Below, one piece after another: positions 21,249-30,103 of a DNA stretch of 62,500 bases (position 1 is the stretch's first letter; each line of letters opens with the position of its first letter). The DNA comes from Leishmania martiniquensis. Its lineage: Eukaryota; Euglenozoa; Kinetoplastea; Trypanosomatida; Trypanosomatidae. A program made the translations under genes and the position numbers. The notes under the pieces are model-generated. The model did not search any database and was not told the origin of the DNA. It saw only the letters and a list, made by a program, of their open reading frames with translations. The stretch is taken from contig NC_090156.1 of the NCBI RefSeq assembly GCF_017916325.1, positions 1 to 62,500 of the forward strand, given 5' to 3'.

Positions 21249-21950
21249 ATGCTCACCAACGATCCATTCGACGACTCTGTAAAGGAGCTGCGCGAGCTGG
21301 TGGTGCGAGCGAAGCTCATTGAGCAGCACTTGACGCAGAAGGGCGTAGTCACCCCATCGAGTGTGACAGAGCTCCGTGATGTCAAAGAGACCGCGGAGGA
21401 AATGCTGCAGTTTCTGAAAGAAATGCTGCGAGTCGTCGACGAGCGCGGTGGAAAGGTGCAGGGGAAGGTGTTTTCTGCGAATGAAATCATGGAAAGACAG
21501 AATATTGTCCGTGGTCTCGAAGGAGACGTCGCAGAAGCTCGCAGCTTTTACGACAAGCTCTCTGCCTCTGTCGCGAAGAGACAGCGAGCAGGAGAGGCGG
21601 CTGTAGTTAGTATTGGCGAGAGCTGCGGCGCCGCACCAGACGAGCTGATATCTGCGCAGGCCTTTGCGCAGCGTGAGGAGGAAAAGGTGCAGGATGAGGT
21701 CCTGGACCGACTCACCTTCGGACTTCGAGAACTGCGTGAAACAGGCCTACACATCCACGAAGAGCTGGACACGCAGGAGGTGATGCTCGACAACGTCGAT
21801 CGCGACATCTCAGGCGTCCAGGTCCGCCTTCGTGCGGCAAATGCAAAGGTCGACAAGCTCCTCGCAAGCATGTCGAACAGGGGCAAAGTGTGCACTATTG
21901 TAATGCTCATTTTCATTCTTATCTTTCTCGCATTCTTCAGCTTCAGCTGA
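21249..21950 (+). CDS. Qc-SNARE (syntaxin 6/8/10-like), tail-anchored
   Basis: 233-residue membrane-fusion protein. The N-terminal ~130 residues are helical, the SNARE motif runs from about 142 to 207, and a C-terminal hydrophobic anchor spans ~213-231 with only a few residues after it. Within the motif, 'LRETGLHIHEELDTQEVMLDNVDRDI' matches syntaxin 6/8-type Qc-SNAREs. The zero-layer glutamine is Q176. Such proteins work in endosomal or Golgi transport as one helix of a four-helix SNARE bundle. The start at 21249 (MLTNDPFDDS, a 'DPF' start common in this group) was preferred to an ATG 54 codons upstream. Which member of the family it is cannot be settled by eye. Confidence 0.88.
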   Translation: MLTNDPFDDSVKELRELVVRAKLIEQHLTQKGVVTPSSVTELRDVKETAEEMLQFLKEMLRVVDERGGKVQGKVFSANEIMERQNIVRGLEGDVAEARSFYDKLSASVAKRQRAGEAAVVSIGESCGAAPDELISAQAFAQREEEKVQDEVLDRLTFGLRELRETGLHIHEELDTQEVMLDNVDRDISGVQVRLRAANAKVDKLLASMSNRGKVCTIVMLIFILIFLAFFSFS

Positions 21951-22519
21951 TGCAGCGGGAGGGCTTCGGCAGCACAGTTCGAAGCTGCTATCCGCCGGCT
22001 CAGCAAATGCAGGCTTGGCGAAGACTTGAGATGGAAATGATCAGTCGACCGTTGCATCAGCGATTTTTTTCTTCTGCTCCTATTCGTGCTTTTCTTCCTC
22101 TCCCGCTTGAGTATTGCTCGTCTACCTTTTTCTCTGTCGGCTCGCTGTGTGTGCTCTGTTGCTGCATTTACGTCTCTTGTGTAGCGGGTACCGAGGCCAA
22201 ACGTTTAGCGCCCCACTCGCTTTCGTTTCCATCGCACTGCAAAAGTGATCCTCTGCCGTCTCTCCATGTGTTGGCTCCGCAGGGCTGGGATGGCTTCAGA
22301 TGCCTTCAAAACGAACCCTTCGTCTGCACTTCCTGTGCAAGTATGGACCTTTTCACCTCTTCCTTTTAGCTCCACTTATACTTCTGTTCCCTCCCCCTCC
22401 CTTTGGACTCCCCCTGATCCCTCTCTTCAGAAGGCATTTTAGATTTTGTGTGCGTGCCGCCTTGCCGCATCCACCTCGCCAACAAGGAGGTGCAAGACTA
22501 GCAACGGAGGAAAGAGGGG
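21951..22519. other. Intergenic region with strong pyrimidine tracts
   Basis: 569 bases. Pyrimidine-rich runs at ~22064-22180 and ~22340-22430; the latter ends TCTCTTCAG (AG at 22429-22430), a strong splice acceptor 90 bases before the next ATG. No gene seen. Confidence 0.55.
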
Positions 22520-23995
22520 ATGAGCCTGACAGCAGAGCTTGCAGGCCTGGTACGACGTCTGTCACCACAAGCCTACGAGCGAGTTTTGCTTCTCTTGCAC
22601 TGCCTGGTCTCCAGCAGCGAAGACGGCCGCGGCACCAGAAGCCCACAAGCGCTTTCGTTGCAGGCCATTTGTGATGTTGTGCTCTGTGCGTGTCCGGGTC
22701 CGGTGCCCCGGTTTTTGTTTGTGTTGTCAAACAACGACAAGCTTCTCCGAAGCGCCGACTGCGGACTCACCTGGCGGCTGTGCTTCTCTAGGTCTAGCGA
22801 GCCTCGCAGGACCTCCACGACTGACTCACAAGACCCCCTTGATAATGTGACGAACCTGCTCAAATCCACCGTGGACACTGATGATGTGACCGGCGGCGAG
22901 GAGGTTTCATCGGTTGTATGCTGTGCAGATGGCTACGGGGACGTGGTCGCGCTCGGTGGTCGCCGGGGTTTCCTCGCAGTCTCGGGCGACAAGGGTGTAA
23001 CCTTCACCACGGCGACGAATTACTTAAGGGATGAGTTGGGCGAGAAGGCGCATCTTCGACACATTTGCGTTCTAGACACCGACCGCATTCTCGTGAGTGA
23101 CGGCGTACGAGTGGTTTGTGTGACAGTGCAGCTCACCGGCGGTGGGCCCCTTGCACTGGGAAGGGCATGCGTAGCATTAGTCTGTGCCACACAAGCATGC
23201 ATGCTGCAAGCGTGCTCCATAGGCGGCCGCGCACGCTGCGCCGTGGTTGCTGAAAGCGGAAAGCTGCATCTCTCCTTGGACGGCGCTGTCTCTTTTATGG
23301 AGGTACGCCATAGCCTAGGGCGCATTCGTGACCTCAACACCGCTGCGGCGTTGCGTCACTGTGAGCTTCCAGACTTCCCACAGGCAGCCTTGACGTCTTC
23401 GATGGGGATGCTAAGCGCAGAGGCTAGCACCTGCAACCCTTCCTCCGACCCTGCGTATGGCTACGTCATGGGATACAAATGCGATGCCTCAACCAGCGAG
23501 CGAGGGACAGCAACGGCGGTAGCGCAGTTTGAAGCCGGCGCGCTGCGGTACGGCGATGTCTTCTACCGATTTTTCTTCGTCGTCGGCAGCGGCGCCGAGG
23601 TGCTTCCTTATGACTACTCTGCCCTGCTATGTGTCTGCACGCATCGCGACGGCGACCACATTGTTGTGATGTCTACTGCATCTTGCGTTTCCTACGTACC
23701 GTTCTCTCAATCCCGGCCGCATGATCGGCTTCTCTGCGCCTTCACCCGTAGCTCTGATGGCGGTGGCAGCTACATCGCCAGCCGAGGGAGTGCCGTTGGT
23801 ACAAGCGTCTCTCACGATTTGGGGAAGTGGAGTACCCCGCGTGGCGCTGCTCCAGTTGGATTATTGGCGGTGGGAGGTGGCGGCATTCTCGCGTGCAGGC
23901 GGAACAAGGTAGTGTCACGCGTCGGAGAAGGTGAGGCGCACATAATTCTCAATGGCATGCGCATGCCCTTGTTGATGAGTGCGTTTCCGATGTGA
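22520..23995 (+). CDS. Asp-box (BNR-type) beta-propeller protein, function unknown
   Basis: 491 residues without a signal peptide or membrane span. Several segments fit the Asp-box (BNR) pattern S-x-D-x-G-x-T-W/F: 'LLRSADCGLTWRLCF' (~75-89), 'FLAVSGDKGVTFTTA' and 'KLHLSLDGAVSFMEV', with a looser one near 'CAFTRSSDGGGSY'. Such boxes close beta-hairpins in sialidase-fold propellers and in Ycf48-like and sortilin-like propellers. Spacing between boxes suits a 6- or 7-bladed propeller, but no sialidase catalytic arginine triad or FRIP motif is apparent, so an enzymatic role is unlikely. The helical N-terminal ~50 residues may be a separate cap. The ATG at 22520 follows a strong splice acceptor. 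I recognise no named orthologue. Confidence 0.7.
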   Translation: MSLTAELAGLVRRLSPQAYERVLLLLHCLVSSSEDGRGTRSPQALSLQAICDVVLCACPGPVPRFLFVLSNNDKLLRSADCGLTWRLCFSRSSEPRRTSTTDSQDPLDNVTNLLKSTVDTDDVTGGEEVSSVVCCADGYGDVVALGGRRGFLAVSGDKGVTFTTATNYLRDELGEKAHLRHICVLDTDRILVSDGVRVVCVTVQLTGGGPLALGRACVALVCATQACMLQACSIGGRARCAVVAESGKLHLSLDGAVSFMEVRHSLGRIRDLNTAAALRHCELPDFPQAALTSSMGMLSAEASTCNPSSDPAYGYVMGYKCDASTSERGTATAVAQFEAGALRYGDVFYRFFFVVGSGAEVLPYDYSALLCVCTHRDGDHIVVMSTASCVSYVPFSQSRPHDRLLCAFTRSSDGGGSYIASRGSAVGTSVSHDLGKWSTPRGAAPVGLLAVGGGGILACRRNKVVSRVGEGEAHIILNGMRMPLLMSAFPM

Positions 23996-24634
23996 AGAGC
24001 AGAAAAAAAAGCCACTGTGCTATCCAGAGGAAACGGCAGGGTACGCCAAAGTGAAAGTGTAAAAAAGAGATGGGGGTAGTGTAGAAGGGGGCTTCTCCGC
24101 GTTCGACTCCTAGGGACGGGGGCGGGAAGGGAGGAGGCAGCGTGGCACGCCGTTGCTCACCACTCTCCTGACCGTGCAGCTCCATCACCCCTTTCTTAGC
24201 CCTCCTCCTCGTGCTCGGACCAAATGGCCTGTGCAAATGCAGCGAACACTTCTTATATCGGCCGGCTTCCAAAAAATGTTTTTGATCGCCGTTTCCGGTC
24301 TCTGTGTACTGCGAGGAGGATCAAGAGCCCTTTGCACGCTGCACACTCCTAATACGCGTTACTCAAGTCTCCCTCTCTCCCATCCCCGTATATTCAACTT
24401 GTTGATGCAGCAGAGGCAAAAACGACAACAGGGACTCCTGCTTTTGCACGTACACTCAAGGACTTTACAGAAGCGGAACTGGCCAGCGGGCCTTACTGCG
24501 CAGCCTTTCCCCGTGCAAACGGTATCTGTCGTACTGCAGCAGGCGCTTAACTTCAGCCAGCTGCGCACCCCACAAGACGTCCCCTGTGTTTATGTCTGTC
24601 TAATCCTATTTCTTCTTCCTCGGTGCATCCAAAG
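23996..24634. other. Intergenic region upstream of the WDR31-like gene
   Basis: 639 bases. A pyrimidine tract (CTCCCTCTCTCCCATCCCC) leads to an AG at 24409-24410. A second tract lies immediately before the ATG. The WD40 frame has an ATG four codons upstream (24623), inside this tract. No other gene seen. Confidence 0.5.
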
Positions 24635-25906
24635 ATGGGAAACACGTGCGTGAAGACTGGCGAGGTGGTGGACAATCGAAAGAATGCCCAGTATCGTGAG
24701 TACTCCAAGCGATACAGGATGAAGCAGTATGCCAAGCCGGAGGATGTGCCGTCCCCTCCGGCAAAAGGTGAGACAGTAGCTGCCCCTGCGGCGACGACTG
24801 TGGTAAAGAACATTGAGGCGCTTCAACATATGCTGAAACCCGCCGTCTCTGTTGTTACCTCGGAACTGCGCCATGAAGCATTTCGTCAGTTCACTTCCGT
24901 CTTTGCCCGCGGGAGTGCAGTGCTTGCAGTAGCGTCGTGTGCCCAGGCCCAGCAGCCACGGCACGTTCTGGCGGCTGGAGAAGACAAGAGTGTGGCGCTG
25001 CTCAACTACGAGACGGGCCACGTGATGCGGCGCTGGATGCACGCTCACCGAAGCGATATCAACTGTATTACAACGCCCAAGTCCTCTGGCCTGTTTGCCA
25101 CGGCGAGCCGCGACAAGACTGTGAAGGTGTGGGATTTCACCTCGAACGGCACCCTCGCGGAGCTGCGCGGGCACACGCTAAATGTAACCAGTATTGACAT
25201 GAGCGCGGATGGCAACCTCCTCGTGTCGGGAAGCAAAGATAATACAGTGCGCCTGTGGGACCTTGGCAAGGCCGAGGAACTGTTTTGTGGAGATGTCAAG
25301 CTCAATATTGTGCACTTTGTCCGCTTCATGCCGTCTATGAATTGCATCGCGCAGGGCGGCGAAGACTTAGCGGTTCGCCTGTGGGACGTGCGCACAAGGG
25401 GCTCGCACACCGACTTGAGCCTCTCGAAGACTATCGAGGGGATGGACTATTATCCGGTGTGCTGCGAAACGGTACCCGAAAGCCCGCACGTGCTGCTCAC
25501 CGGCCACAACGGCGTGAACGGCTGTGGATCGTACGTGGCACAGTGGGACGTGCGAATGGGAAAGCGCATGGCCTTGTACAAAGGCCACGGCGCCACCGTC
25601 TCCGGTTTGCGAATGGTAGCAGCCAGCGTGTACGGGAAGGGTTCGTTTTTTACCTCGAGCGATGACGGGACGTTTGGTGTGTGGAACTTAGAAGACGGGG
25701 AAGCGAATGGAGAGGTGCAGCTCAGGGCAGAGCATCGTTTTTGCTTTCCTGAAGGCCGCGTCACCACCTTCGAGGCGGAGGACAATGGTGACACGGTAAT
25801 GGCATTAGGCGACGGCTGCCTCGTCGTGCTTCGCCCCGCCGTCAGTGGCGACTTCGTTATTCCCTCACTTCGATTGCGCTACGTTGGCGTGCTCACGGCG
25901 CATTAG
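24635..25906 (+). CDS. WDR31: WDR31-like WD40-repeat protein, probably N-acylated
   Basis: 423 residues. The first residues MGNTCVKTG offer Gly2 for N-myristoylation and Cys5 for palmitoylation, as in plant CDPKs beginning MGNTC. After a ~75-residue linker come WD40 repeats with clear D-K-T-V-x-x-W-D endings: 'ASRDKTVKVWDF', 'GSKDNTVRLWDL', 'GGEDLAVRLWDV', a 'SYVAQWDVRMGKRMALYKGH' blade and 'SSDDGTFGVWNL'. Order and wording follow vertebrate WDR31 closely ('GEDKSVALLNYETGHVMRRW..HRSDINCI', 'PKSSGLFATASRDKTV'), including the atypical 'GHNGVNGCGSYVAQWD' blade. WDR31 is a ciliary protein linked to intraflagellar transport, so a flagellar or flagellar-pocket role is likely. The start at 24635 keeps the acylation signal; an ATG four codons upstream would abolish it. 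Confidence 0.82.
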   Translation: MGNTCVKTGEVVDNRKNAQYREYSKRYRMKQYAKPEDVPSPPAKGETVAAPAATTVVKNIEALQHMLKPAVSVVTSELRHEAFRQFTSVFARGSAVLAVASCAQAQQPRHVLAAGEDKSVALLNYETGHVMRRWMHAHRSDINCITTPKSSGLFATASRDKTVKVWDFTSNGTLAELRGHTLNVTSIDMSADGNLLVSGSKDNTVRLWDLGKAEELFCGDVKLNIVHFVRFMPSMNCIAQGGEDLAVRLWDVRTRGSHTDLSLSKTIEGMDYYPVCCETVPESPHVLLTGHNGVNGCGSYVAQWDVRMGKRMALYKGHGATVSGLRMVAASVYGKGSFFTSSDDGTFGVWNLEDGEANGEVQLRAEHRFCFPEGRVTTFEAEDNGDTVMALGDGCLVVLRPAVSGDFVIPSLRLRYVGVLTAH

Positions 25907-26788
25907 CGGAACGAGCAGCAGAGCAAACAATCCAAAGAGATGTTTGTTTGAGTTTCTTCTTGTTTTCATGGCAGCATCTGCTCGCATAATCAGAAAGAGA
26001 AAGAAGGCGAAGGCAGGGTCCGCTGGGGCGCACATGCATGACTTTCCTCGTCCCTCCCTCTCCGTCGTCCCAGGGTCTTTGATATTGATGTTTTTTTGGT
26101 CACGTGCGAATCCCTTCTGTGCTGTTGCAGCATCGCACATCCTTCGGCTATTGAAAGCTCGTCTCTCTCCGTTTTTGTTCTTCGATATGGGTTTCGTTTT
26201 CGGCCGCTGCGTCCCACTTGCCTGTGTGTAAATGTGCTTTCTCACGGTTGCTGTTTTTGCTTTCTTTTCCTTTCGCCCTTGTCGACTCTGAGCTGCACAC
26301 CTTCATTAACCCTCTCGAAGTCGTGCAGCGCGTCACTGCCTCTTTGACTGCCGTTGGCGTCAGTAATGTCGGCAATGCCGGGCCCGCGCATTACAATTTA
26401 GGGGGCGCAAAGTGCATGGAACGAGAGCTGTAACCGCTTGTGATCGTGTGTGCTCGTCGACTACGCCGCCCCTCTTTCTCCCTTTCGCTTATCGCCGGCC
26501 CATCACAACACGAACACCGGTAATCCAACCTGAACGAAGTCGGGCGCCTCAGCCGCACTCAGGTGTATTCCTTCAAGAGGTGGGTATCTATCCTGTGCGA
26601 TGGCCGATGCGTGCACCTGTGTTCCTCCGACAAAGCATCCGTTGGCGTCGTTCTCTCCTCTCCTCGTTGCTGCTATACCCCTTTCTGGGCTTTGTAGCAT
26701 TTTTTGCTGCTGATCTCCACAGCACTCGTAACCGCGCAGCTCCAGGCTACTTACAGCTCGCCCTTCTCTTGTGTGTCAGCACTGGTGA
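25907..26788. other. Intergenic region
   Basis: 882 bases of UTR sequence with pyrimidine tracts at ~26250-26285 and ~26640-26720. Likely acceptors are CTCCACAG (AG at 26721-26722) and TGTGTCAG (26778-26779), the latter 9 bases before the next ATG. Frames are low-complexity. Confidence 0.5.
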
Positions 26789-27847
26789 ATGGCTGTGAGG
26801 ACGGCAACCCAGAAAACCGGTGGCGGCAGCAGCGAATCATGCAAGGGCCGACTTCACCTCGTGTACGTGGAGCACCAGAGACTGGAGGACGAACTGAACA
26901 CGTTTCGTGCCTTCGCAGCTGCGGCGAGAACGTGCGACACCAATGCAGCACAGACCCTGGAGGGTTTCTCACCGTGGACAGGAGTTATAGAGTCTGCTGC
27001 GCGATGCGCTGACACTACCTCCCGTTGCCTCCGACTCTTCAACCCTTCCAGAAGGATTTCACAGTTCAAAGCCATGGATGCGCTGGCAAAGCTCTACGGC
27101 ACAGGCGGAGCACCCCACGAAAGGGTGGTCGCCTTCCTCACGCACATCTGTGAAGCATTTGACGGCGTGCTACCTGTAGAAATCGCGCTTAGTGGCGGGT
27201 ACAGTCTGCAGAAACTAGACCCCTCTGCAGCAGATGATTACCTCGTAGCCTACATCAGAAACTGGGCGACGCTAGTAGCCGCGCCGGAGGAGCACGTAGA
27301 TCCCTTCCGATGGCGCTTTCGCGACTTACTCTCAGGGCACCACACACAGAAAACGTTTTACCTGCGTTTTCGTGCCGCCGTGCTTCTCCAGATCGAGTGT
27401 GCTGCACAGTCCGGGCACCACCAACACATATCCGCAGCGTACAATATCCAGGCGCTGGATGCTATTCTGAGCCCTTTAACTCGAGAGGAGCTCCAGAGGT
27501 ATCAGGTGACCTGCTTGCAAGAGACAGCGCGGCACCGCGAGGTGAAGAGCGCAGGGGCTGCACCCTTTGCGCCCACAGGCCCATTCTCAAGGACTTCGAC
27601 GGCACTAGTCCCTTGCAAGCAGCAAGGTACGCAGCGGAACACCTCCACAGAGGTCGGCCGAGGAGGTGCAGTCATCCCATCGTCCTCCGGAGTGGCAAAC
27701 TGGAGGTGGAATGCCATCCGCATCGGCGTACTTCTCCTCCTGGTGGTTCTGCTTCGATTTGCTTCGGGGCGGCTGACAAAGGCAGTGAAGAGCGCCTTGC
27801 AGATGACACGCGCGGCGCCCGCACGCCATCGCATTTTGACACTGTAA
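26789..27847 (+). CDS. Conserved-looking protein with one C-terminal membrane span, function unknown
   Basis: 352 residues. About 240 mostly helical residues ('HICEAFDGVL', 'DALAKLYGTGG') are followed by a Ser/Thr/Gly-rich linker (~255-305). One strong hydrophobic span ('AIRIGVLLLLVVLLRFASG', ~310-328) precedes a basic tail of ~25 residues. The topology is that of a tail-anchored or C-terminally anchored protein with its bulk in the cytosol; the basic tail would suit mitochondrial outer membrane or peroxisome/glycosome targeting. A distant PEX11-like resemblance in the helical part was considered but is too weak to claim. The ATG is 9 bases after an AG preceded by a pyrimidine tract. Composition and codon use look coding. 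Confidence 0.7.
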   Translation: MAVRTATQKTGGGSSESCKGRLHLVYVEHQRLEDELNTFRAFAAAARTCDTNAAQTLEGFSPWTGVIESAARCADTTSRCLRLFNPSRRISQFKAMDALAKLYGTGGAPHERVVAFLTHICEAFDGVLPVEIALSGGYSLQKLDPSAADDYLVAYIRNWATLVAAPEEHVDPFRWRFRDLLSGHHTQKTFYLRFRAAVLLQIECAAQSGHHQHISAAYNIQALDAILSPLTREELQRYQVTCLQETARHREVKSAGAAPFAPTGPFSRTSTALVPCKQQGTQRNTSTEVGRGGAVIPSSSGVANWRWNAIRIGVLLLLVVLLRFASGRLTKAVKSALQMTRAAPARHRILTL

Positions 27848-28726
27848 GGAGCAGCTCAAGCTGCTGCCGAGCAACCCTTCCCCACTCGAGAAGCTGGGCA
27901 GTTTTTCGTTATCGATAATGGGTAAAGGCACGTGGGGCTTGGTCTCCAACACTGCAAGAGCCCCTCGAGGTGACACATGACTCGTATAGAAGGCACGCAA
28001 GGCTTCCCCGTGCATGCGACTCTCCACTTCTCTTGGCTACACCCACCATCTGTGCTTATGGAAAAGCTTCCCTCACGTTGATTGAGTCTTCTTTTCTGTT
28101 CTGCCGCGATAACCATTGGCCACTTCAATATCAGTAATGCGCACACGCACACACACGCATACAGATAAGCTGGCACAGCACGCCCCCTTCGCAGAACACT
28201 GCTCTCTGGCCCGGCAAAAACGTCCTCATCATCACGCTGGCAGTGGTAGCACGAGCAGCCTGTCATGCGGGCCATCATTGTGCCGAGTGGATGTTGCCGA
28301 GAGCGCGTGTGAGCGCGGGCATGACGATGCTGCCCCATAGCAGGGGCGATCTCTTCCGCACTATGCCCCCTCCCCCTCCCCCTTTTATTACCCTCTATAA
28401 CTTTTCGACTCTTATTCTTCTGACCTGTGCTCCTTCTTTCGCGTCCTTCTGGGCATGTGTATGCTCGTTTGTTTTTTTCGGCACCACGAAGCACACGACG
28501 TACGCATGACCACAGCATATCCCAAGGGTCAGTCGCTCTCTTTACCGCTACCGCAGCTGTCTCGCGTCATTTCTCTGCTCGCCTTTCCCTTTTCTGAAGG
28601 GCTTCTACACACACGCGCGCACACGAGGTCTCTAGCGACTGTTGCCATCACGCGGGGCAACTGTGCAGCCAGCGGCAGTGCACGAAAGGTTCAACAAGGC
28701 ACCAGACTCGGGCGGATCCCGATAAA
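27848..28726. other. Intergenic region
   Basis: 879 bases. Includes an alternating CA stretch at ~28139-28160 and a pyrimidine tract at ~28366-28450, with a second tract (GCCTTTCCCTTTTCTGAAG, AG at 28598-28599) before the transporter. No gene seen on either strand. Confidence 0.5.
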
Positions 28727-30103
28727 ATGATGGTTCGAGAGTTGTTTGCTCGCTTAAAGAAGAAGCACCAGGTGCTGCTCATATTCATTGTATTTACCAT
28801 GAACAACGGGTTCGCCTGGCTCATGTTTGAGCCCGTCGCTGACTGGCTCAAGACGAACGTGCGTGGGATGACGAGCCGGACGCTGCAGCTGCTGTCCTCA
28901 TGGCAGCCACTGGTCTTCCTCTTTATGTTCATCCCTATTATGAAGCTCGTAACTAGGTATGATGGACTGCGCCTCGCTGTGCGCATCGGGACTGCTGCTG
29001 AAATCGTAGGCGCTGCTTTCAAGCTCACTGGCGCCTTTGCGCGCAAGTCCACGTTTGGTCTGGTCATGCTCAACATTGGCCAGATCCTCAGCGGCATTGG
29101 CTCTCCTGTCGCCACCGGCGCTGCCTCTGCGCTGTCGGCCACTTGGTTTCAACCAGAAGAACGCACGCGTGCTACCGCGGCCGCGGTGTTGTTCAACAGC
29201 GTGGGTAACTCGTTGTGCTACATCTTCGTCCCTACACTAACGAAGAAGCTGTCGTTTTCAGCGGTGACGGTATATGAGCTGATTATGGCAGCGATCGGTC
29301 TAGGTTTGGCCTGGATGATCATGCCACAGGAGCCAGAGCCGATCGAGGTGGCGACGGAGGCAAAGGAGCAGGGAGCGTTCCAGCATGGCCCCGCGTCGGA
29401 GGCGAAGAGCGATGGTGACGTCGTCGCCCGCTCAACAGAACACTTGGCTCTGACGACGCAGCTGCGCGCGCTTTGGTCCATTCCATCGTGCGTGTGTCTG
29501 CTGGTTGTGTACGCGTGGCTGAGCGGTGGCTTTTCGGCGTGGATCTCTCTCTTCGCCGACACGTACTCTAAGTTTTATTCTGAGGAGTTCATCGGCATCA
29601 TGAGCTTCTTTGGCATGATCGCCTACGTGGCGGGCGGCATCGCCTCCTCCTACGTGGTGGACCTTTATTTTTCACGTCAGATGAAGTACGTCATCTTTTT
29701 CTGCATCACCATGAACATGCTGTGCAACCTCATCTTCGTAGCCTGCACGCCGAACGACAAGAGTTACTCTCTGTGGAATCTGGGCCAGTCATTCATCGTC
29801 TTTTCGACGGCGCTCTGCGGCTTCTGGAACGGTGCCGCGGCGCCGCTCTTCTACGAGCTTGTGGCAGAGATTTCGTTCCCGGTGGAGGAGGGCGTTAGTG
29901 GGATTTGCATCTCGGTCATGGAGAACGCTGGTGCCCTCGTGTTTTACCAGGTCGTCTCCCGCTTCTTTACCGGCCAGTCGATGAGCGTGGCGTACTCCTT
30001 TGGCATGACTGTTGGTGTGGCGCTCACGGCCGCGGTGAAGCAGCGCTACAACCGTTCCTACCATGCCTACCTTATCCAGAACGCTGATGGTGAGGATGGG
30101 TGA
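28727..30103 (+). CDS. MFS transporter, SLC49 (FLVCR)-like
   Basis: 458 residues with about 12 hydrophobic spans split by a charged cytoplasmic loop near the middle ('EPEPIEVATEAKEQ...', ~205-240). The early 'NNGFAWLMFEPVADWLK' resembles the first span of the SLC49 group (FLVCR1/2, DIRC2). The span-4 region 'SATWFQPEERTRATAAAVLFNSVGNSLCY' matches their 'WF...ER..A' and 'GN..G' motifs. Mammalian members carry choline, heme-related or lysosomal substrates. A Leishmania FLVCR-type heme importer has been described, but the substrate of this protein cannot be read from sequence. Two ATGs are adjacent at 28727 and 28730. Both termini are cytoplasmic by the positive-inside pattern. Confidence 0.8.
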   Translation: MMVRELFARLKKKHQVLLIFIVFTMNNGFAWLMFEPVADWLKTNVRGMTSRTLQLLSSWQPLVFLFMFIPIMKLVTRYDGLRLAVRIGTAAEIVGAAFKLTGAFARKSTFGLVMLNIGQILSGIGSPVATGAASALSATWFQPEERTRATAAAVLFNSVGNSLCYIFVPTLTKKLSFSAVTVYELIMAAIGLGLAWMIMPQEPEPIEVATEAKEQGAFQHGPASEAKSDGDVVARSTEHLALTTQLRALWSIPSCVCLLVVYAWLSGGFSAWISLFADTYSKFYSEEFIGIMSFFGMIAYVAGGIASSYVVDLYFSRQMKYVIFFCITMNMLCNLIFVACTPNDKSYSLWNLGQSFIVFSTALCGFWNGAAAPLFYELVAEISFPVEEGVSGICISVMENAGALVFYQVVSRFFTGQSMSVAYSFGMTVGVALTAAVKQRYNRSYHAYLIQNADGEDG

